A stretch of DNA of 64,000 nucleotides, from positions 620,001 to 684,000 of the forward strand of contig NZ_VOPL01000001.1 in assembly GCF_007993065.1 (NCBI RefSeq), read 5' to 3'. The translations under genes and the position numbers were made by a program. Of the stretch, positions 17,734-26,575 are shown one piece after another. This DNA comes from Paracoccus aurantiacus. GTDB lineage: Bacteria; Pseudomonadota; Alphaproteobacteria; Rhodobacterales; Rhodobacteraceae. Each line of letters opens with the position of its first letter. Position 1 is the first letter of the stretch. Under the pieces are notes generated by a model. It did no database searches. It had not been told where the DNA came from and worked only from the letters and a program-made list of their open reading frames with translations.

Positions 17734-19026
17734 ATGTCCGCCCCCATTCGGCTCGGCATCGCCGGGCTTGGCACCGTCGGGATCGGTGTCGTCAAGATCA
17801 TTCAGAAGCATGCCGACCTGCTGTCGGCGCGTTCCGGACGCGAGGTCGCGATCACGGCCGTCAGCGCCCGCGACCGAATGAAAAATCGCGACGCCGACCT
17901 TTCGAGCTATGAATGGGTCGACGACCCGAACGAGCTGGCGACGCGCGATGACGTCGACATCTATGTCGAACTGATCGGTGGCGACAGCGGCACCGCCCGC
18001 GAGTCGGTCGAACTCGCGCTGAAGAACGGCAAGGATGTCATCACCGCGAACAAGGCATTGCTGGCGATGCATGGTCAGGAACTGGCCGAACTGGCCGAGG
18101 CAAATGGCCGCGTCATCCGCTTCGAAGCCGCCGTCGCGGGCGGTATCCCTGTCATCAAGACAATGACCGAATCGCTGGCGGGCAACCGCATCGGCCGCGT
18201 CATGGGCGTGATGAACGGCACCTGCAATTATATCCTGACCCGGATGGAAAGTGCCGGCCTGCCCTACGAGGACGTGTTCGAGGAAGCCCGCCAGCTCGGC
18301 TATCTGGAGGCTGATCCGACACTGGATGTGGGCGGCATCGACGCGAGCCATAAACTGGCGATCCTGTCGTCGATCGCCTTCGGCACCCAGGTCGCTTTCG
18401 ACGGTGTCGAGATCGAGGGGATCGAGCGTGTCAGCATCGACGATATCCGCCGCGCCGCCGATATGGGCTATCGCATCAAGCTTCTGGGTGTGGCCCAGAT
18501 GACCGCGCGCGGGCTTGAACAGCGCATGTCGCCCTGCCTCGTCCCGGCAGAAAGCCCGCTCGGGCAATTGCAGGGCGGCACCAATATGGTGGTGATCGAG
18601 GGGGACAGCGTCGGCCAGATCGTCCTGCGCGGCGCGGGCGCCGGCGAAGGCCCGACCGCAAGCGCGGTGATGTCCGATGTCGTGGAACTGGCTCGCGGCG
18701 TTCGGGTGCCGGTTTTCAGCCAGCCCGCCAGCCGCCTGACCCGCGCGCAGCCCGCACGAACAGCGGTGCCCGCCGCCTATTACCTGCGCCTCGCCCTGCT
18801 GGACAAACCGGGCGCATTGGCGAAGGTGGCGACCGTGCTTGGCGATGCCGGGATCTCGATCCACCGAATGCGGCAATACGATCACGAAGACGGCCCGGCC
18901 CCGGTTCTGATCGTGACCCACAAGACCACGCCCGACGCGATTGACCATGCGATCGCCGAATTGCCGAAAACCGGCGTCATTGCGGAAGAGCCGGTCGAAT
19001 TGCGGATTGAGGAAGTGCAGGCCTGA
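17734..19026 (+). CDS. hom: Homoserine dehydrogenase
   Basis: The enzyme reduces aspartate semialdehyde to homoserine for threonine and methionine synthesis. The 430 residues contain the Rossmann GIAGLGTVGIGVV (8-20), the catalytic/substrate segment MNGTCNYILTRM with EARQLGYLEADPTLDVGGIDASHKLAIL, and a C-terminal ACT domain (about 345-425, LRLALLDKPGALAKVATVLGDAGISI) for amino-acid feedback. GAGAGGC precedes the ATG. It stands alone with a terminator behind it. Confidence 0.97.
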   Translation: MSAPIRLGIAGLGTVGIGVVKIIQKHADLLSARSGREVAITAVSARDRMKNRDADLSSYEWVDDPNELATRDDVDIYVELIGGDSGTARESVELALKNGKDVITANKALLAMHGQELAELAEANGRVIRFEAAVAGGIPVIKTMTESLAGNRIGRVMGVMNGTCNYILTRMESAGLPYEDVFEEARQLGYLEADPTLDVGGIDASHKLAILSSIAFGTQVAFDGVEIEGIERVSIDDIRRAADMGYRIKLLGVAQMTARGLEQRMSPCLVPAESPLGQLQGGTNMVVIEGDSVGQIVLRGAGAGEGPTASAVMSDVVELARGVRVPVFSQPASRLTRAQPARTAVPAAYYLRLALLDKPGALAKVATVLGDAGISIHRMRQYDHEDGPAPVLIVTHKTTPDAIDHAIAELPKTGVIAEEPVELRIEEVQA

Positions 19027-19053
19027 TCCGGCCGGCGCGTCAGCATAGCAGGC

Positions 19054-19084
19054 AAAACGGCGTCTCGATCCGGGGCGCCGTTTT
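19054..19084 (+). terminator. Terminator between hom and J-domain gene
   Basis: A stem AAAACGGCG / CGCCGTTTT with a 13-base loop ends in TTTT and lies between two converging genes, so it can serve both directions. Confidence 0.8.
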
Positions 19085-19099
19085 CGTTTGCCTCAGCGA

Positions 19100-19729
19100 T
19101 CAATCCCGGAAATGGCGGCTTTCCTTGATCTGGTCCCAGGCCCAGACAACCTCGGCCAGCCGCTCTTCGTCAGAGCGGTCGCCACCATTCATGTCAGGAT
19201 GAAGAACCTTCACCAGCGCCTTGTATTGCTTCCGGATCTCTGTCCGTGTCCAGCTGTCCTGCGCTTCAAGAATATCCAGCGCCCGGCGCTCGGTCGGTGG
19301 TAGCTTGCGGCGCGCGGCGGTGGCGCGGACCGACGGATCGGTGCCGTTCGAGCCGAGGATCTCCATCGGGTCGCTGATTCCATGCCGTGCCCATGCCTGT
19401 TCCTGAACGCCGCGATTGAACGGCTTTGTCGGACGCTCCCATACGGTCGCGTTATCCAGAAAGGCCTGAAATTCCTCTTCCGACTGGCCCTGAAAATAAT
19501 TCCAGTTCTGGTTGTATTCGCGGACGTGATCCTTGCAGAACCAGAAATAGTCATCGAGGTTGCGCGGATTCTTCGGCGCACGGTACTGCCCCGGCTCCTC
19601 GCAGCCTTCCTTGTCGCAGATCCGGGTCGAGGTCTCGAACGCGCCAGTCATGCCGCGACGCCCCTTGGTCCTGCGTTTCTTATCTGTTTTGGCCGAAAGA
19701 TCGAAACCGAATGGGTCTTCGTTACTCAT
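19100..19729 (-). CDS. J-domain protein with possible N-terminal zinc site
   Basis: The 209-residue protein has a C-terminal J domain (about 145-205) with the HPD motif at 177-179 (VLHPDMNGGDRS), so it should stimulate a DnaK-type chaperone. The N-terminal half is unlike DnaJ: it has CDKEGC (Cys38, Cys43) and WFCKDH (Cys65, His68), which could hold zinc. There is no G/F region. It lies divergent from bolA, an arrangement I recall as conserved in Rhodobacterales. Confidence 0.88.
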   Translation of the reverse strand: MSNEDPFGFDLSAKTDKKRRTKGRRGMTGAFETSTRICDKEGCEEPGQYRAPKNPRNLDDYFWFCKDHVREYNQNWNYFQGQSEEEFQAFLDNATVWERPTKPFNRGVQEQAWARHGISDPMEILGSNGTDPSVRATAARRKLPPTERRALDILEAQDSWTRTEIRKQYKALVKVLHPDMNGGDRSDEERLAEVVWAWDQIKESRHFRD

Positions 19730-19799
19730 TTGCGCGCCTTGTTCTTCTCGGGTTCAGCAGTCTAATCTATTTCGCACCGGATAAAAGGGGGAGGATCGA

Positions 19800-20048
19800 A
19801 TGATTGCCGATGAGATGCGCGAAAGGTTGCAGGCCCTTCAGCCGACGCGGCTGGAAGTGCTGGACGAAAGCGAGCAGCACCAAGGGCATTCGGGCTGGCG
19901 CGAGGGGGGCCAGACGCATTTCCGGGTCCGGATCGCCGCACCCACGCTTGGCGATCTCAGCCGGGTCGAGCGTCACCGCCTGATTCACCGCACACTGGGC
20001 GATATCGTCCCGCGAATCCACGCCCTGGCGATCGAAGCCAGCGACTAA
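19800..20048 (+). CDS. bolA: BolA family protein
   Basis: BolA proteins act with monothiol glutaredoxins in iron-sulphur cluster and iron homeostasis. The 82-residue protein shows the class features RLQALQPTRLEVLDES, the HxGHSG-like QHQGHSG loop with invariant His, FRVRI, and the RHRLIHRTLGDIV helix with a conserved His. A GGGGGAGG ribosome-binding site precedes the ATG. A terminator shared with the tRNA follows. Confidence 0.93.
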   Translation: MIADEMRERLQALQPTRLEVLDESEQHQGHSGWREGGQTHFRVRIAAPTLGDLSRVERHRLIHRTLGDIVPRIHALAIEASD

Positions 20049-20100
20049 GACCCACCGCCGCGCGCAATCCTCCCAGGCATCATGCCAAAGGAAGAAACGC

Positions 20101-20128
20101 AAAAGACCAGGCCGAAGCCTGGTCTTTT
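20101..20128. terminator. Bidirectional terminator for bolA and tRNA-Gly
   Basis: A perfect 12-bp stem AAAAGACCAGGC / GCCTGGTCTTTT with a four-base loop has T-runs on both strands. It sits 12 bp from the tRNA 3' end and 52 bp after bolA, so it ends both transcripts. Confidence 0.92.
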
Positions 20129-20140
20129 TGCCTGAGAAAC

Positions 20141-20215
20141 TGGAGCGGGCGATGAGATTCGAACTCACGACCCTAACCTTGGCAAGGTTATGCTCTACCC
20201 CTGAGCTACGCCCGC
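20141..20215 (-). tRNA. tRNA-Gly (GCC)
   Basis: The 75-base cloverleaf has acceptor stem GCGGGCG / CGCCCGC, a D arm, anticodon stem TAACC / GGTTA with loop TTGCCAA (anticodon GCC), T arm with TTCGAAT, discriminator T and an encoded CCA end. All stems pair. It reads GGC and GGU codons. Confidence 0.98.
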
Positions 20216-20255
20216 ATCCGTTTCTGTCCGGTAGCCTTGGCCGCCGGTGAGGGGT

Positions 20256-20284
20256 GATTTAGGTTACGCGGACGGGGGGTGCAA
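20256..20284 (-). promoter_or_regulatory. Candidate promoter of tRNA-Gly
   Basis: TTGCAC (20284-20279), 17 bp, TAAATC (20261-20256) on the minus strand, about 40 bp before the mature tRNA. The -35 is good and the -10 is weak. Confidence 0.5.
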
Positions 20285-20365
20285 GCAGAAAAATCTGCCT
20301 TTCGGAAATTTTTTTGCCTTGCCGATTGCAGCGCGATTTGGCCTGCTGACGGCAAAAGGACAGAC

Positions 20366-21451
20366 ATGCGCCCTTCCGAACAGATCACTGAATTTGTCCA
20401 CGCCGCGCTTCAATCTGGACGCAGCCGCGCCGAGATCGACGCGGCGCTGCAGTCGGCGGGCTGGTCCGAACGCGAACGCACCAATGCTCTTGACGGCTGG
20501 ATCAGCGCCGAAGGGCTGCCCCCCGTTCCGCGACCCCGCCCCTATGTGTCTGCGCGCGAGGCGCTCGTTTATGGACTGCTTTTCATTTCGCTTGGCGTGG
20601 TCGCCATTCATCTCGTCATGCTCGGGTTCCGGCTGACCGACGCGCTGTTACCCGATCCTGACCGGATCAGGCCATATCGGTACGCCTATATGCGTTGGCC
20701 GATATCCGCGCTGATCGCCTTCACACCGGCATTCCTGCTTTTGAACCGCGCGATCCAGCGGCGAAGCGCAGCCGATCAGGGGCACCGCCGCTCGCTGGTG
20801 CGCAAATGGGTTGCCTCGGTCACACTCCTGCTTGCGACGATCAGTCTGCTTGGCGATCTGGTGGCGACAGTCTATGCGCTGCTCGATGGTGACATGACGC
20901 TGCGCTTCACGATCAAGGCGCTGATCGTCGCGGGCGTCGCAGGGCTTGTCTTTGCCTATTACCGCGACGAACTGAACGAGGATGCGGCGGACCCCTCACC
21001 TGCCCGGCAATGGGGCGTGGCAGTCACGGCCATCGGCGCATGCGCGGCAATCGCTGTCATCGCCGGATTGATGGTCGGCGGCGGTCCGATCCGCGCGCGA
21101 CAGGAAAACCGGGACGAGCAGCGGCTTGAGGATTTGCGCGCGATCAACCGGAATATCGAATGTCAGGCCGCGGATACCGGGCGCCTGCCCGATGCGCCGC
21201 AAATCACTGATCTGTGTCCGTCCCCGCCTCCGGCCGACAATCCCGCGACGGGCGAAGCTTACACCTATACCCGCATCGACGATCGTCACTGGCGCGTCTG
21301 CGCGGCGTTCGAGCTGCCAGAGCTGGTCGGTGACATGAGCTATGGCGCGCAGTTCGACGCGCAAAGCGGCTGCCTCGTCAGCGAATGGACCGGGCGAAGC
21401 GAACCGAATTTCGTGCCGATGGACCAATTCGAAGTCGCACCCGCGAACTGA
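20366..21451 (+). CDS. Membrane protein, DUF5671-like
   Basis: The 361-residue protein has a short N-terminal helical domain (1-50), about five membrane helices (residues 65-260) in a DUF5671-like arrangement, and a C-terminal soluble domain with three cysteines (IECQAAD, ITDLCPSPP, WRVCAAF). The open frame reaches back to 20279, but AAAGGACAGAC before ATG 20366 decides the start (MRPSEQITEFV). Substrate and role are unknown. Confidence 0.7.
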   Translation: MRPSEQITEFVHAALQSGRSRAEIDAALQSAGWSERERTNALDGWISAEGLPPVPRPRPYVSAREALVYGLLFISLGVVAIHLVMLGFRLTDALLPDPDRIRPYRYAYMRWPISALIAFTPAFLLLNRAIQRRSAADQGHRRSLVRKWVASVTLLLATISLLGDLVATVYALLDGDMTLRFTIKALIVAGVAGLVFAYYRDELNEDAADPSPARQWGVAVTAIGACAAIAVIAGLMVGGGPIRARQENRDEQRLEDLRAINRNIECQAADTGRLPDAPQITDLCPSPPPADNPATGEAYTYTRIDDRHWRVCAAFELPELVGDMSYGAQFDAQSGCLVSEWTGRSEPNFVPMDQFEVAPAN

Positions 21452-21524
21452 CCGGCTGGACGCCCCGGCCCGCACAGGCTAAGCCAATGCCCGATCAAAT
21501 GCCCAGATCCAGGCAGGAGTTTTC

Positions 21525-22673
21525 ATGGCCAAGCGCCCTGTTTTTCAGGAAGTCACAACCGACACACCGCGCGCAACGCCGCCGACCGGCGGAATGATCG
21601 ACGCAGCACCGAAGGGCGCGCGCCGCGCCATCCGCGCATGGCTGATCGTGATCTTCGTCATGGTCGCGGTCATGATCGCGCTTGGCGGGGCGACGCGCCT
21701 GACCGGATCGGGCCTGTCAATTGTCGAATGGAAACCAGTCACGGGCGTCGTGCCGCCGATGGACGCCGCCGCCTGGCAGGCCGAATTCGACGCCTACAAG
21801 CAGATTCCGCAATTCACCGAAGAAAACCCGGATATGGATGTCGCGGGATTCAAGCGCATCTATTGGTGGGAATGGTCGCATCGTCTGCTGGGCCGGCTGG
21901 TCGGACTGGTCTGGGCGGTGGGCTTCCTGTTCTTCTGGGCCACGAAGCGCATCCCGACGGGCTGGACACCGCGCCTGCTGGGGCTTGGCGTTCTGGGCGG
22001 ACTGCAAGGCGCTGTGGGCTGGTGGATGGTTCATTCGGGCGTGGCCACGACAACGCTCACCTCGGTTGCAAGCTATCGGCTTGCCATCCATCTGGGCCTC
22101 GCCTTCACGATCCTCGGGCTGATCGCGTGGTATGCGATGCAGCTTTCGCGGTCCGAGGCCGCCCTGCTTCGCGCCCGCCGCGCGGGTGAGGCAAAGCTGT
22201 TTTCCATGTCGACCGGCCTGATGCATTTCGCCTTCCTGCAGATTCTGCTGGGGGCGCTGGTGGCGGGGATCGACGCGGGCCGCCAATATACCGGCTGGCC
22301 GACGATGGGCGGCGAATGGATACCGTCCGCGATCTGGGATGCCGGCCTTGGCTGGCGCAATTTCTTCGAGAACCCGGCACTTGTGCAGTTCGTTCACCGA
22401 ATGGCGGGCTATCTGCTGACCATCTTCGCGGTGGTCGTCTGGCTGCGCGCGCGCCGCTCTCCGCACCCGGTCACCCGTGGCGCGTTTACCGTGATGCTGG
22501 TTGCGGTGGCGACACAGATCGCACTAGGCATTCTGAATGTCATCCACGGCGCGCCGCTGGCGCTGGCGCTGCTGCACCAGTTGGGGGCGGTCGTGCTGTT
22601 CGTGCTGATTATCCGCGCCCGCCACCATGCGCGCTACCCTTTTGAAACCTCGATTCGCGGAGCGGTGAAATGA
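21525..22673 (+). CDS. ctaA: Heme A synthase (COX15/CtaA)
   Basis: CtaA oxidises heme O to heme A for the aa3-type cytochrome oxidase. The 382-residue, eight-helix protein matches the proteobacterial class: GGATRLTGSGLSIVEWKPVTG at the first helix, WEWSHRLLGRLVG and VQFVHRMAGYLL with the heme-ligand histidines, and ALALLHQLGAVVLF near the end. AGGAG precedes the ATG. It overlaps the next gene by 4 bp. The cell therefore makes an aa3-type oxidase. Confidence 0.97.
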   Translation: MAKRPVFQEVTTDTPRATPPTGGMIDAAPKGARRAIRAWLIVIFVMVAVMIALGGATRLTGSGLSIVEWKPVTGVVPPMDAAAWQAEFDAYKQIPQFTEENPDMDVAGFKRIYWWEWSHRLLGRLVGLVWAVGFLFFWATKRIPTGWTPRLLGLGVLGGLQGAVGWWMVHSGVATTTLTSVASYRLAIHLGLAFTILGLIAWYAMQLSRSEAALLRARRAGEAKLFSMSTGLMHFAFLQILLGALVAGIDAGRQYTGWPTMGGEWIPSAIWDAGLGWRNFFENPALVQFVHRMAGYLLTIFAVVVWLRARRSPHPVTRGAFTVMLVAVATQIALGILNVIHGAPLALALLHQLGAVVLFVLIIRARHHARYPFETSIRGAVK

Positions 22674-24148
22674 GCGATTTTGACAGCCTGATGGAATACC
22701 AGCGCACGACCGAGGCGCTGTCATCGGTCGCCGAACGGCTAGGCTGGGATCAGGAAACCGTCATGCCGCGCGGCGCGACCGAACAACGCGCCGAGGAGAT
22801 GGCCGCGATGGAGGCGGTTCTGCACGAACGCCGCACCGATCCGCGCATCGGCGAATGGCTGGACGGTGCTGAATCGGAAGTCGAGGACGAGGAAGATCGC
22901 CGGATGCTGGAACTGATCGGGCGCGATTATCATCGCCAGACCCGCATCCCGGCGCGGCTGGCGACCGAACTGGCGCGGCTGACCTCGCTTGCACAGGGTA
23001 TCTGGGCCGAGGCGCGGGCCGAAGACAATGTCGCAGGCTTCCTGCCGACGCTTTCCGAAATCCTGATGCTGAAGCGCGAGGAGGCCGCAGCGCTTGCCGA
23101 TGGCGGTGACGCCTATGACGCGCTGCTTGACGATTACGAACCGGGCGCGGATGCCGATTCCATTGCGGCAATCTTCTCGGAAATGCGCCCTCGGCTTGTC
23201 CAGCTTCGTGACGATGTTCTGGGCGCCGAAGAACAGCCCCCGCTACTTGAGGGGCAGTTTCCTGCCGAAACCCAGCTTCGCCTGGCACGCCAATGTGCCA
23301 CTGCCTTCGGCTATGACTGGACGCGGGGACGGATGGATCTGGCCGTGCACCCCTTCAGTTCGGGGCGCTGGCAGGACAGCCGCATCACGACACGCGTGGC
23401 AATTCCCGACCCGTTCAACTGCATCTATTCCACCATCCACGAGGTCGGTCATTCGAATTACGAGCTTGGGATCGACAGCGATTACGCCTTCACGGCACTG
23501 GGTCGCGGTGTCTCGCTTGGCGTTCACGAATCGCAGTCGCGCATCAGCGAAAACCAGATCGGCCGTTCGCGCGCCTTTACGGAATGGCTGTTCGCGCGCA
23601 TGTCGGATGCCTTTGACGGCATGAACATCACTGACCCGGATGCCTTCTATGCCAGCGTCAACCGCGTCACGCCGGGCTATATCCGAACCGAGTCGGACGA
23701 GGTGCAGTATAATCTGCACATCATGATGCGCTTTGATCTGGAACGCGATCTCATCGCTGGCCGGCTGGATGCGGCCGACCTTGAGGCGGCGTGGAATGCG
23801 CGCTTCCTGAAGGATTTCGGCGTCGCGGTCGACAAGCCGTCGAACGGGGTGCTGCAGGATGTGCATTGGGCCGTCGGGCTGTTCGGCTATTTCCCGACAT
23901 ACGCGCTCGGCAATGTCTATGCAGGGTGCCTGAATCAGGCGATGCGCGCGGCTGTGCCCGATCTGGACGAGACGCTGACCCGCGGCGATGCGACGCCTGC
24001 CGTCGAATGGCTGCGCGAGAACGTGCATCGGCACGGCAGTCTGATCCCGCCTGTGACGCTGATCGAACAGGCCTCTGGCGCGCCGGTTTCGCCGCAGCCG
24101 CTGCTCGATTATCTGGAAAAGAAATTCGGCGGAATCTACGCGCTCTGA
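22670..24148 (+). CDS. M32 family metallocarboxypeptidase
   Basis: The 492-residue cytosolic enzyme removes C-terminal residues from peptides. The zinc motif is HEVGH (257-261) in STIHEVGHSNYELG, with the supporting segments SRITTRVAIPDPF, HESQSRISENQIGRS and VRTES-like YIRTESDEVQYNLHI. In most members the motif is HEAGH, so Val259 is a mild variant. It is coupled to ctaA by ATGA and ends 13 bp inside the opposing flavin reductase gene. Confidence 0.95.
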   Translation: MSDFDSLMEYQRTTEALSSVAERLGWDQETVMPRGATEQRAEEMAAMEAVLHERRTDPRIGEWLDGAESEVEDEEDRRMLELIGRDYHRQTRIPARLATELARLTSLAQGIWAEARAEDNVAGFLPTLSEILMLKREEAAALADGGDAYDALLDDYEPGADADSIAAIFSEMRPRLVQLRDDVLGAEEQPPLLEGQFPAETQLRLARQCATAFGYDWTRGRMDLAVHPFSSGRWQDSRITTRVAIPDPFNCIYSTIHEVGHSNYELGIDSDYAFTALGRGVSLGVHESQSRISENQIGRSRAFTEWLFARMSDAFDGMNITDPDAFYASVNRVTPGYIRTESDEVQYNLHIMMRFDLERDLIAGRLDAADLEAAWNARFLKDFGVAVDKPSNGVLQDVHWAVGLFGYFPTYALGNVYAGCLNQAMRAAVPDLDETLTRGDATPAVEWLRENVHRHGSLIPPVTLIEQASGAPVSPQPLLDYLEKKFGGIYAL

Positions 24149-24654
24149 TCGCGATCAGGCGGCGCGGGTGTCCGATGCCCGCCCCACTGACCCTGTGCGA
24201 AGACCAGCGGCTGGCCCTCGCCCGCCTCGACGCGCAGAACCTTGCCGACGACCAGCGTGTGATCGCCCGCATCATGCGCGGCTTCCAGTTCGCAGTCGAA
24301 GCGGGTCAGCACGTCAGGGATGACCGGCACGCCGTATTCGTCGATCTGGTGGGCAAGATCGAGGAACTGCGTCCCGCCACGCGTGAAACGATCGGCAAGA
24401 TGCTTCTGCGTTTCTTTCAGCACATGCACGCTGAAATGCGGCGCGCGTGCGAACAGATCATGGCGGCGCGAGAACTTTCCCGGCGACCACAGCACCAGCG
24501 GCGGGGCGAGCGACAGCGAGGCGAAGCTGTTCGCCGTCACGCCCTCTGGTCCGGTCGCGGTCGGTATCGTCACGACCGTTACACCCGTCGCGAAGCTGCC
24601 GAGCGCGTCGCGAAATGCTCTTGCATTGGCGTGATCGGGGACAAAGCTGGTCAT
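24136..24654 (-). CDS. Flavin reductase-like (FMN-binding split barrel)
   Basis: The 172-residue protein matches small NAD(P)H:flavin reductases of two-component monooxygenases: FRDALGSFATGVTVVT, EGVTANSFASLSLAPPLVLW and FSVHVLKETQ, with the C-terminal DHTLVVGKVL. ATG 24654 overlaps the upstream aldo/keto reductase stop by 4 bp. No oxygenase partner is adjacent. The 3' end overlaps the M32 gene tail to tail. Confidence 0.88.
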   Translation of the reverse strand: MTSFVPDHANARAFRDALGSFATGVTVVTIPTATGPEGVTANSFASLSLAPPLVLWSPGKFSRRHDLFARAPHFSVHVLKETQKHLADRFTRGGTQFLDLAHQIDEYGVPVIPDVLTRFDCELEAAHDAGDHTLVVGKVLRVEAGEGQPLVFAQGQWGGHRTPAPPDRDQSA

Positions 24655-25550
24655 GGCACGTCGTGGCCAAGGGCCGCGGCGTAAAGCGTGAACCAATCCT
24701 GCGTGTCAAGCTCGACCGCAAGCGCGTCATCGAGGCGCGCGATGCGCTCAAGCGTATTTGTGCCCATCACCGGGACGATCCCGGCGGGATGCACGAGCAG
24801 CCAGGCGATCGCGACCGCGGCAATATCGGTGCCCTTCGCCTCTGCCATCTCGCGCAGCGCCTCGATCAATGCGGGGCGAACACCGGCGAACAATGCGCCC
24901 CCGGCCAAGGGCGACCACGCCATCGGCACCATGCCCGAGCGCTGAAGATAGGCCAGATCGCCATTCGTGAACGGGTCAAGCGCGGCCAGCGAAATTTCGA
25001 TCTGATTGACGCTGAGCGGCGAGGACATCGAATCCTGCAAAAGCGCAACATCATAGGGGCGGAAATTCGACACGCCGACGGCACGGACCTTACCCGCCGC
25101 GACAAGCTCATCCAGCGCCCTGCCCGTCTCATCGGGGTTCATCAGCGGGTTCGGACGGTGAATCAGCAGAAGGTCGATCCGGTCCGTCTGCATCGCGCGC
25201 AGACTTTCTTCGACCGAGCCGGCGATATGCGCGGCAGAGGTGTCATAGTGCTTGACCCGCGCGCCGGAATGGCGCCCGACGGGCGCGATGATGCCGCATT
25301 TGGTCACGATCTCGATTCTGTCGCGCAGGCCGGGTGACGCGCCAAGCGCCGCGCCAAGCAGGGCTTCGGCTGCGTAATTCCCGTAGATATCGGCCTGATC
25401 TACCGTCGTCACGCCCTGCGCAAGACAAGCCTCCAGCTTGGCCTGCACATGGGCGGGGCCGGTATCAGGATCGGCAGCGATGCGCCACATCCCGTAGGCA
25501 ATGCGGCTTATCGCGACGTCATCCGCGATCTGATACCTGTCCATATCCAT
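24651..25550 (-). CDS. Aldo/keto reductase (YdhF-like)
   Basis: The 299-residue NADPH-dependent reductase has the catalytic tetrad Asp51, Tyr56 (DQADIYG), Lys84 (VTKCG) and His131 (LLIHRPNP), plus the VRAVGVSNF and MAWSPLAGG segments of the barrel. AAGGGG lies six bases before ATG 25550. It is coupled to the flavin reductase, suggesting a shared redox role. The substrate is not readable. Confidence 0.92.
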   Translation of the reverse strand: MDMDRYQIADDVAISRIAYGMWRIAADPDTGPAHVQAKLEACLAQGVTTVDQADIYGNYAAEALLGAALGASPGLRDRIEIVTKCGIIAPVGRHSGARVKHYDTSAAHIAGSVEESLRAMQTDRIDLLLIHRPNPLMNPDETGRALDELVAAGKVRAVGVSNFRPYDVALLQDSMSSPLSVNQIEISLAALDPFTNGDLAYLQRSGMVPMAWSPLAGGALFAGVRPALIEALREMAEAKGTDIAAVAIAWLLVHPAGIVPVMGTNTLERIARLDDALAVELDTQDWFTLYAAALGHDVP

Positions 25551-25649
25551 CAACAGCCCCTTCGGAAGTCATCCGCTGTATAGGCTGTGGCGGCGGGAAG
25601 TTGAAGTATCGTCGCCCGACTTAAGGTGATCGCACCCTATGTCGCAGGC

Positions 25650-26210
25650 TTATTCGGCCATCCGGCGCAGATAGGTCCAGGTCGCGACCCGTGCATTGCG
25701 CGCCACCGACCAGCTTTCGGCATCGCCAAGATAGGCAAAGCCGCAATTCGTCAGCACCCGCGCCGAGCCAGGATTATCCTGGAAAACTTCGGCAAAAAGC
25801 GTCCGCGAGCCATGTGGGTTCACCGCCACAAGTGCGGCGACCGCCTCGCTCGCGAAGCCGGTATTCCAGAAGCCAGCCCCGACCCAGAATCCAAGCTCTG
25901 ACTGCTTGTCCTCCATCCGGGTCAACGAGACGACGCCCAGCAATTCACCAAGCCCGCGGGCGGAGCCGTCGATTGCCCAGACGTCCTCGCCGCCTTCGCT
26001 GTCCATAGCGCGGGCGACAAACGCCTCTGCCGCGCCGGGCGGCAGCGGGTGGGGAATTGCGCGCGTGCCTTCGGCAACGCGGCGGTCAGCGGTGTAATGT
26101 GCGATCAGCCCGACATCCGAACGGCGCAAGGGCCTGAGGGAAAGCCGCTCGGTTTCGATCACAGCGTGCCCGGTCCCGTGATCGGCACTCGCAAAAGCCA
26201 GTGAACTCAT
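25650..26210 (-). CDS. GNAT family N-acetyltransferase
   Basis: The 186-residue protein resembles RimJ/RimL-type acetyltransferases: ETERLSLRPLRRSDV at the N-terminus, SELGFWVGAGFWNTGFASEAV (acetyl-CoA loop region) and VFQDNPGSARVLTNCGFAYLG. GGAGGAG before ATG 26210 fixes the start. It lies downstream of the rpmA terminator on the same strand. Target is unknown; ribosomal protein or small-molecule acetylation are both possible. Confidence 0.88.
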   Translation of the reverse strand: MSSLAFASADHGTGHAVIETERLSLRPLRRSDVGLIAHYTADRRVAEGTRAIPHPLPPGAAEAFVARAMDSEGGEDVWAIDGSARGLGELLGVVSLTRMEDKQSELGFWVGAGFWNTGFASEAVAALVAVNPHGSRTLFAEVFQDNPGSARVLTNCGFAYLGDAESWSVARNARVATWTYLRRMAE

Positions 26211-26249
26211 GACATCTCCTCCAACAGGGGCCAGGCCCCAAAACAGCAA

Positions 26250-26273
26250 GGGGACCGGCTTGCGCCGATCCCC
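26250..26273 (-). terminator. Terminator after rplU-rpmA
   Basis: On the minus strand GGGGATCGGC pairs with GCCGGTCCCC (one G-T pair) around a GCAA loop, followed by TTGCTGTTTT. It lies 25 bp after the rpmA stop. Confidence 0.75.
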
Positions 26274-26298
26274 CTATCACAGCCGGGTTAATATCGGC

Positions 26299-26571
26299 TT
26301 ACTCGGCGGCCTCGGCGCTTGCGGGCATGACCGAAATATAGGTGCGGCCCTTGAGACCCTTCTTAAAGCTGACTTCACCATCGGTGAGCGCGAAAAGGGT
26401 GTGATCGCGGCCCATGCCGACATTGGCGCCCGGCCACCACGTGGTGCCACGCTGGCGAACGATGATATTGCCGGCAATGGCGGCCTGACCGCCATACAGC
26501 TTGACGCCAAGGCGGCGACCAGCGGAATCGCGGCCGTTACGGGACGAACCGCCTGCTTTCTTGTGTGCCAT
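26299..26571 (-). CDS. rpmA: 50S ribosomal protein L27
   Basis: L27 reaches the peptidyl-transferase centre with its N-terminus. The 90-residue sequence begins [20 protein letters not shown] and lacks the cleavable extension seen in Firmicutes. The motif [26 protein letters not shown] is typical except for the Trp pair. It lies 4 bp after rplU, the standard order. Confidence 0.97.
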   Translation of the reverse strand: MAHKKAGGSSRNGRDSAGRRLGVKLYGGQAAIAGNIIVRQRGTTWWPGANVGMGRDHTLFALTDGEVSFKKGLKGRTYISVMPASAEAAE

Positions 26572-26575
26572 GGTT

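Noticed and set aside
17701..18948. Minus-strand frame of 415 codons opposite hom
   Set aside because: Antisense shadow; the plus strand encodes a complete homoserine dehydrogenase with ACT domain.
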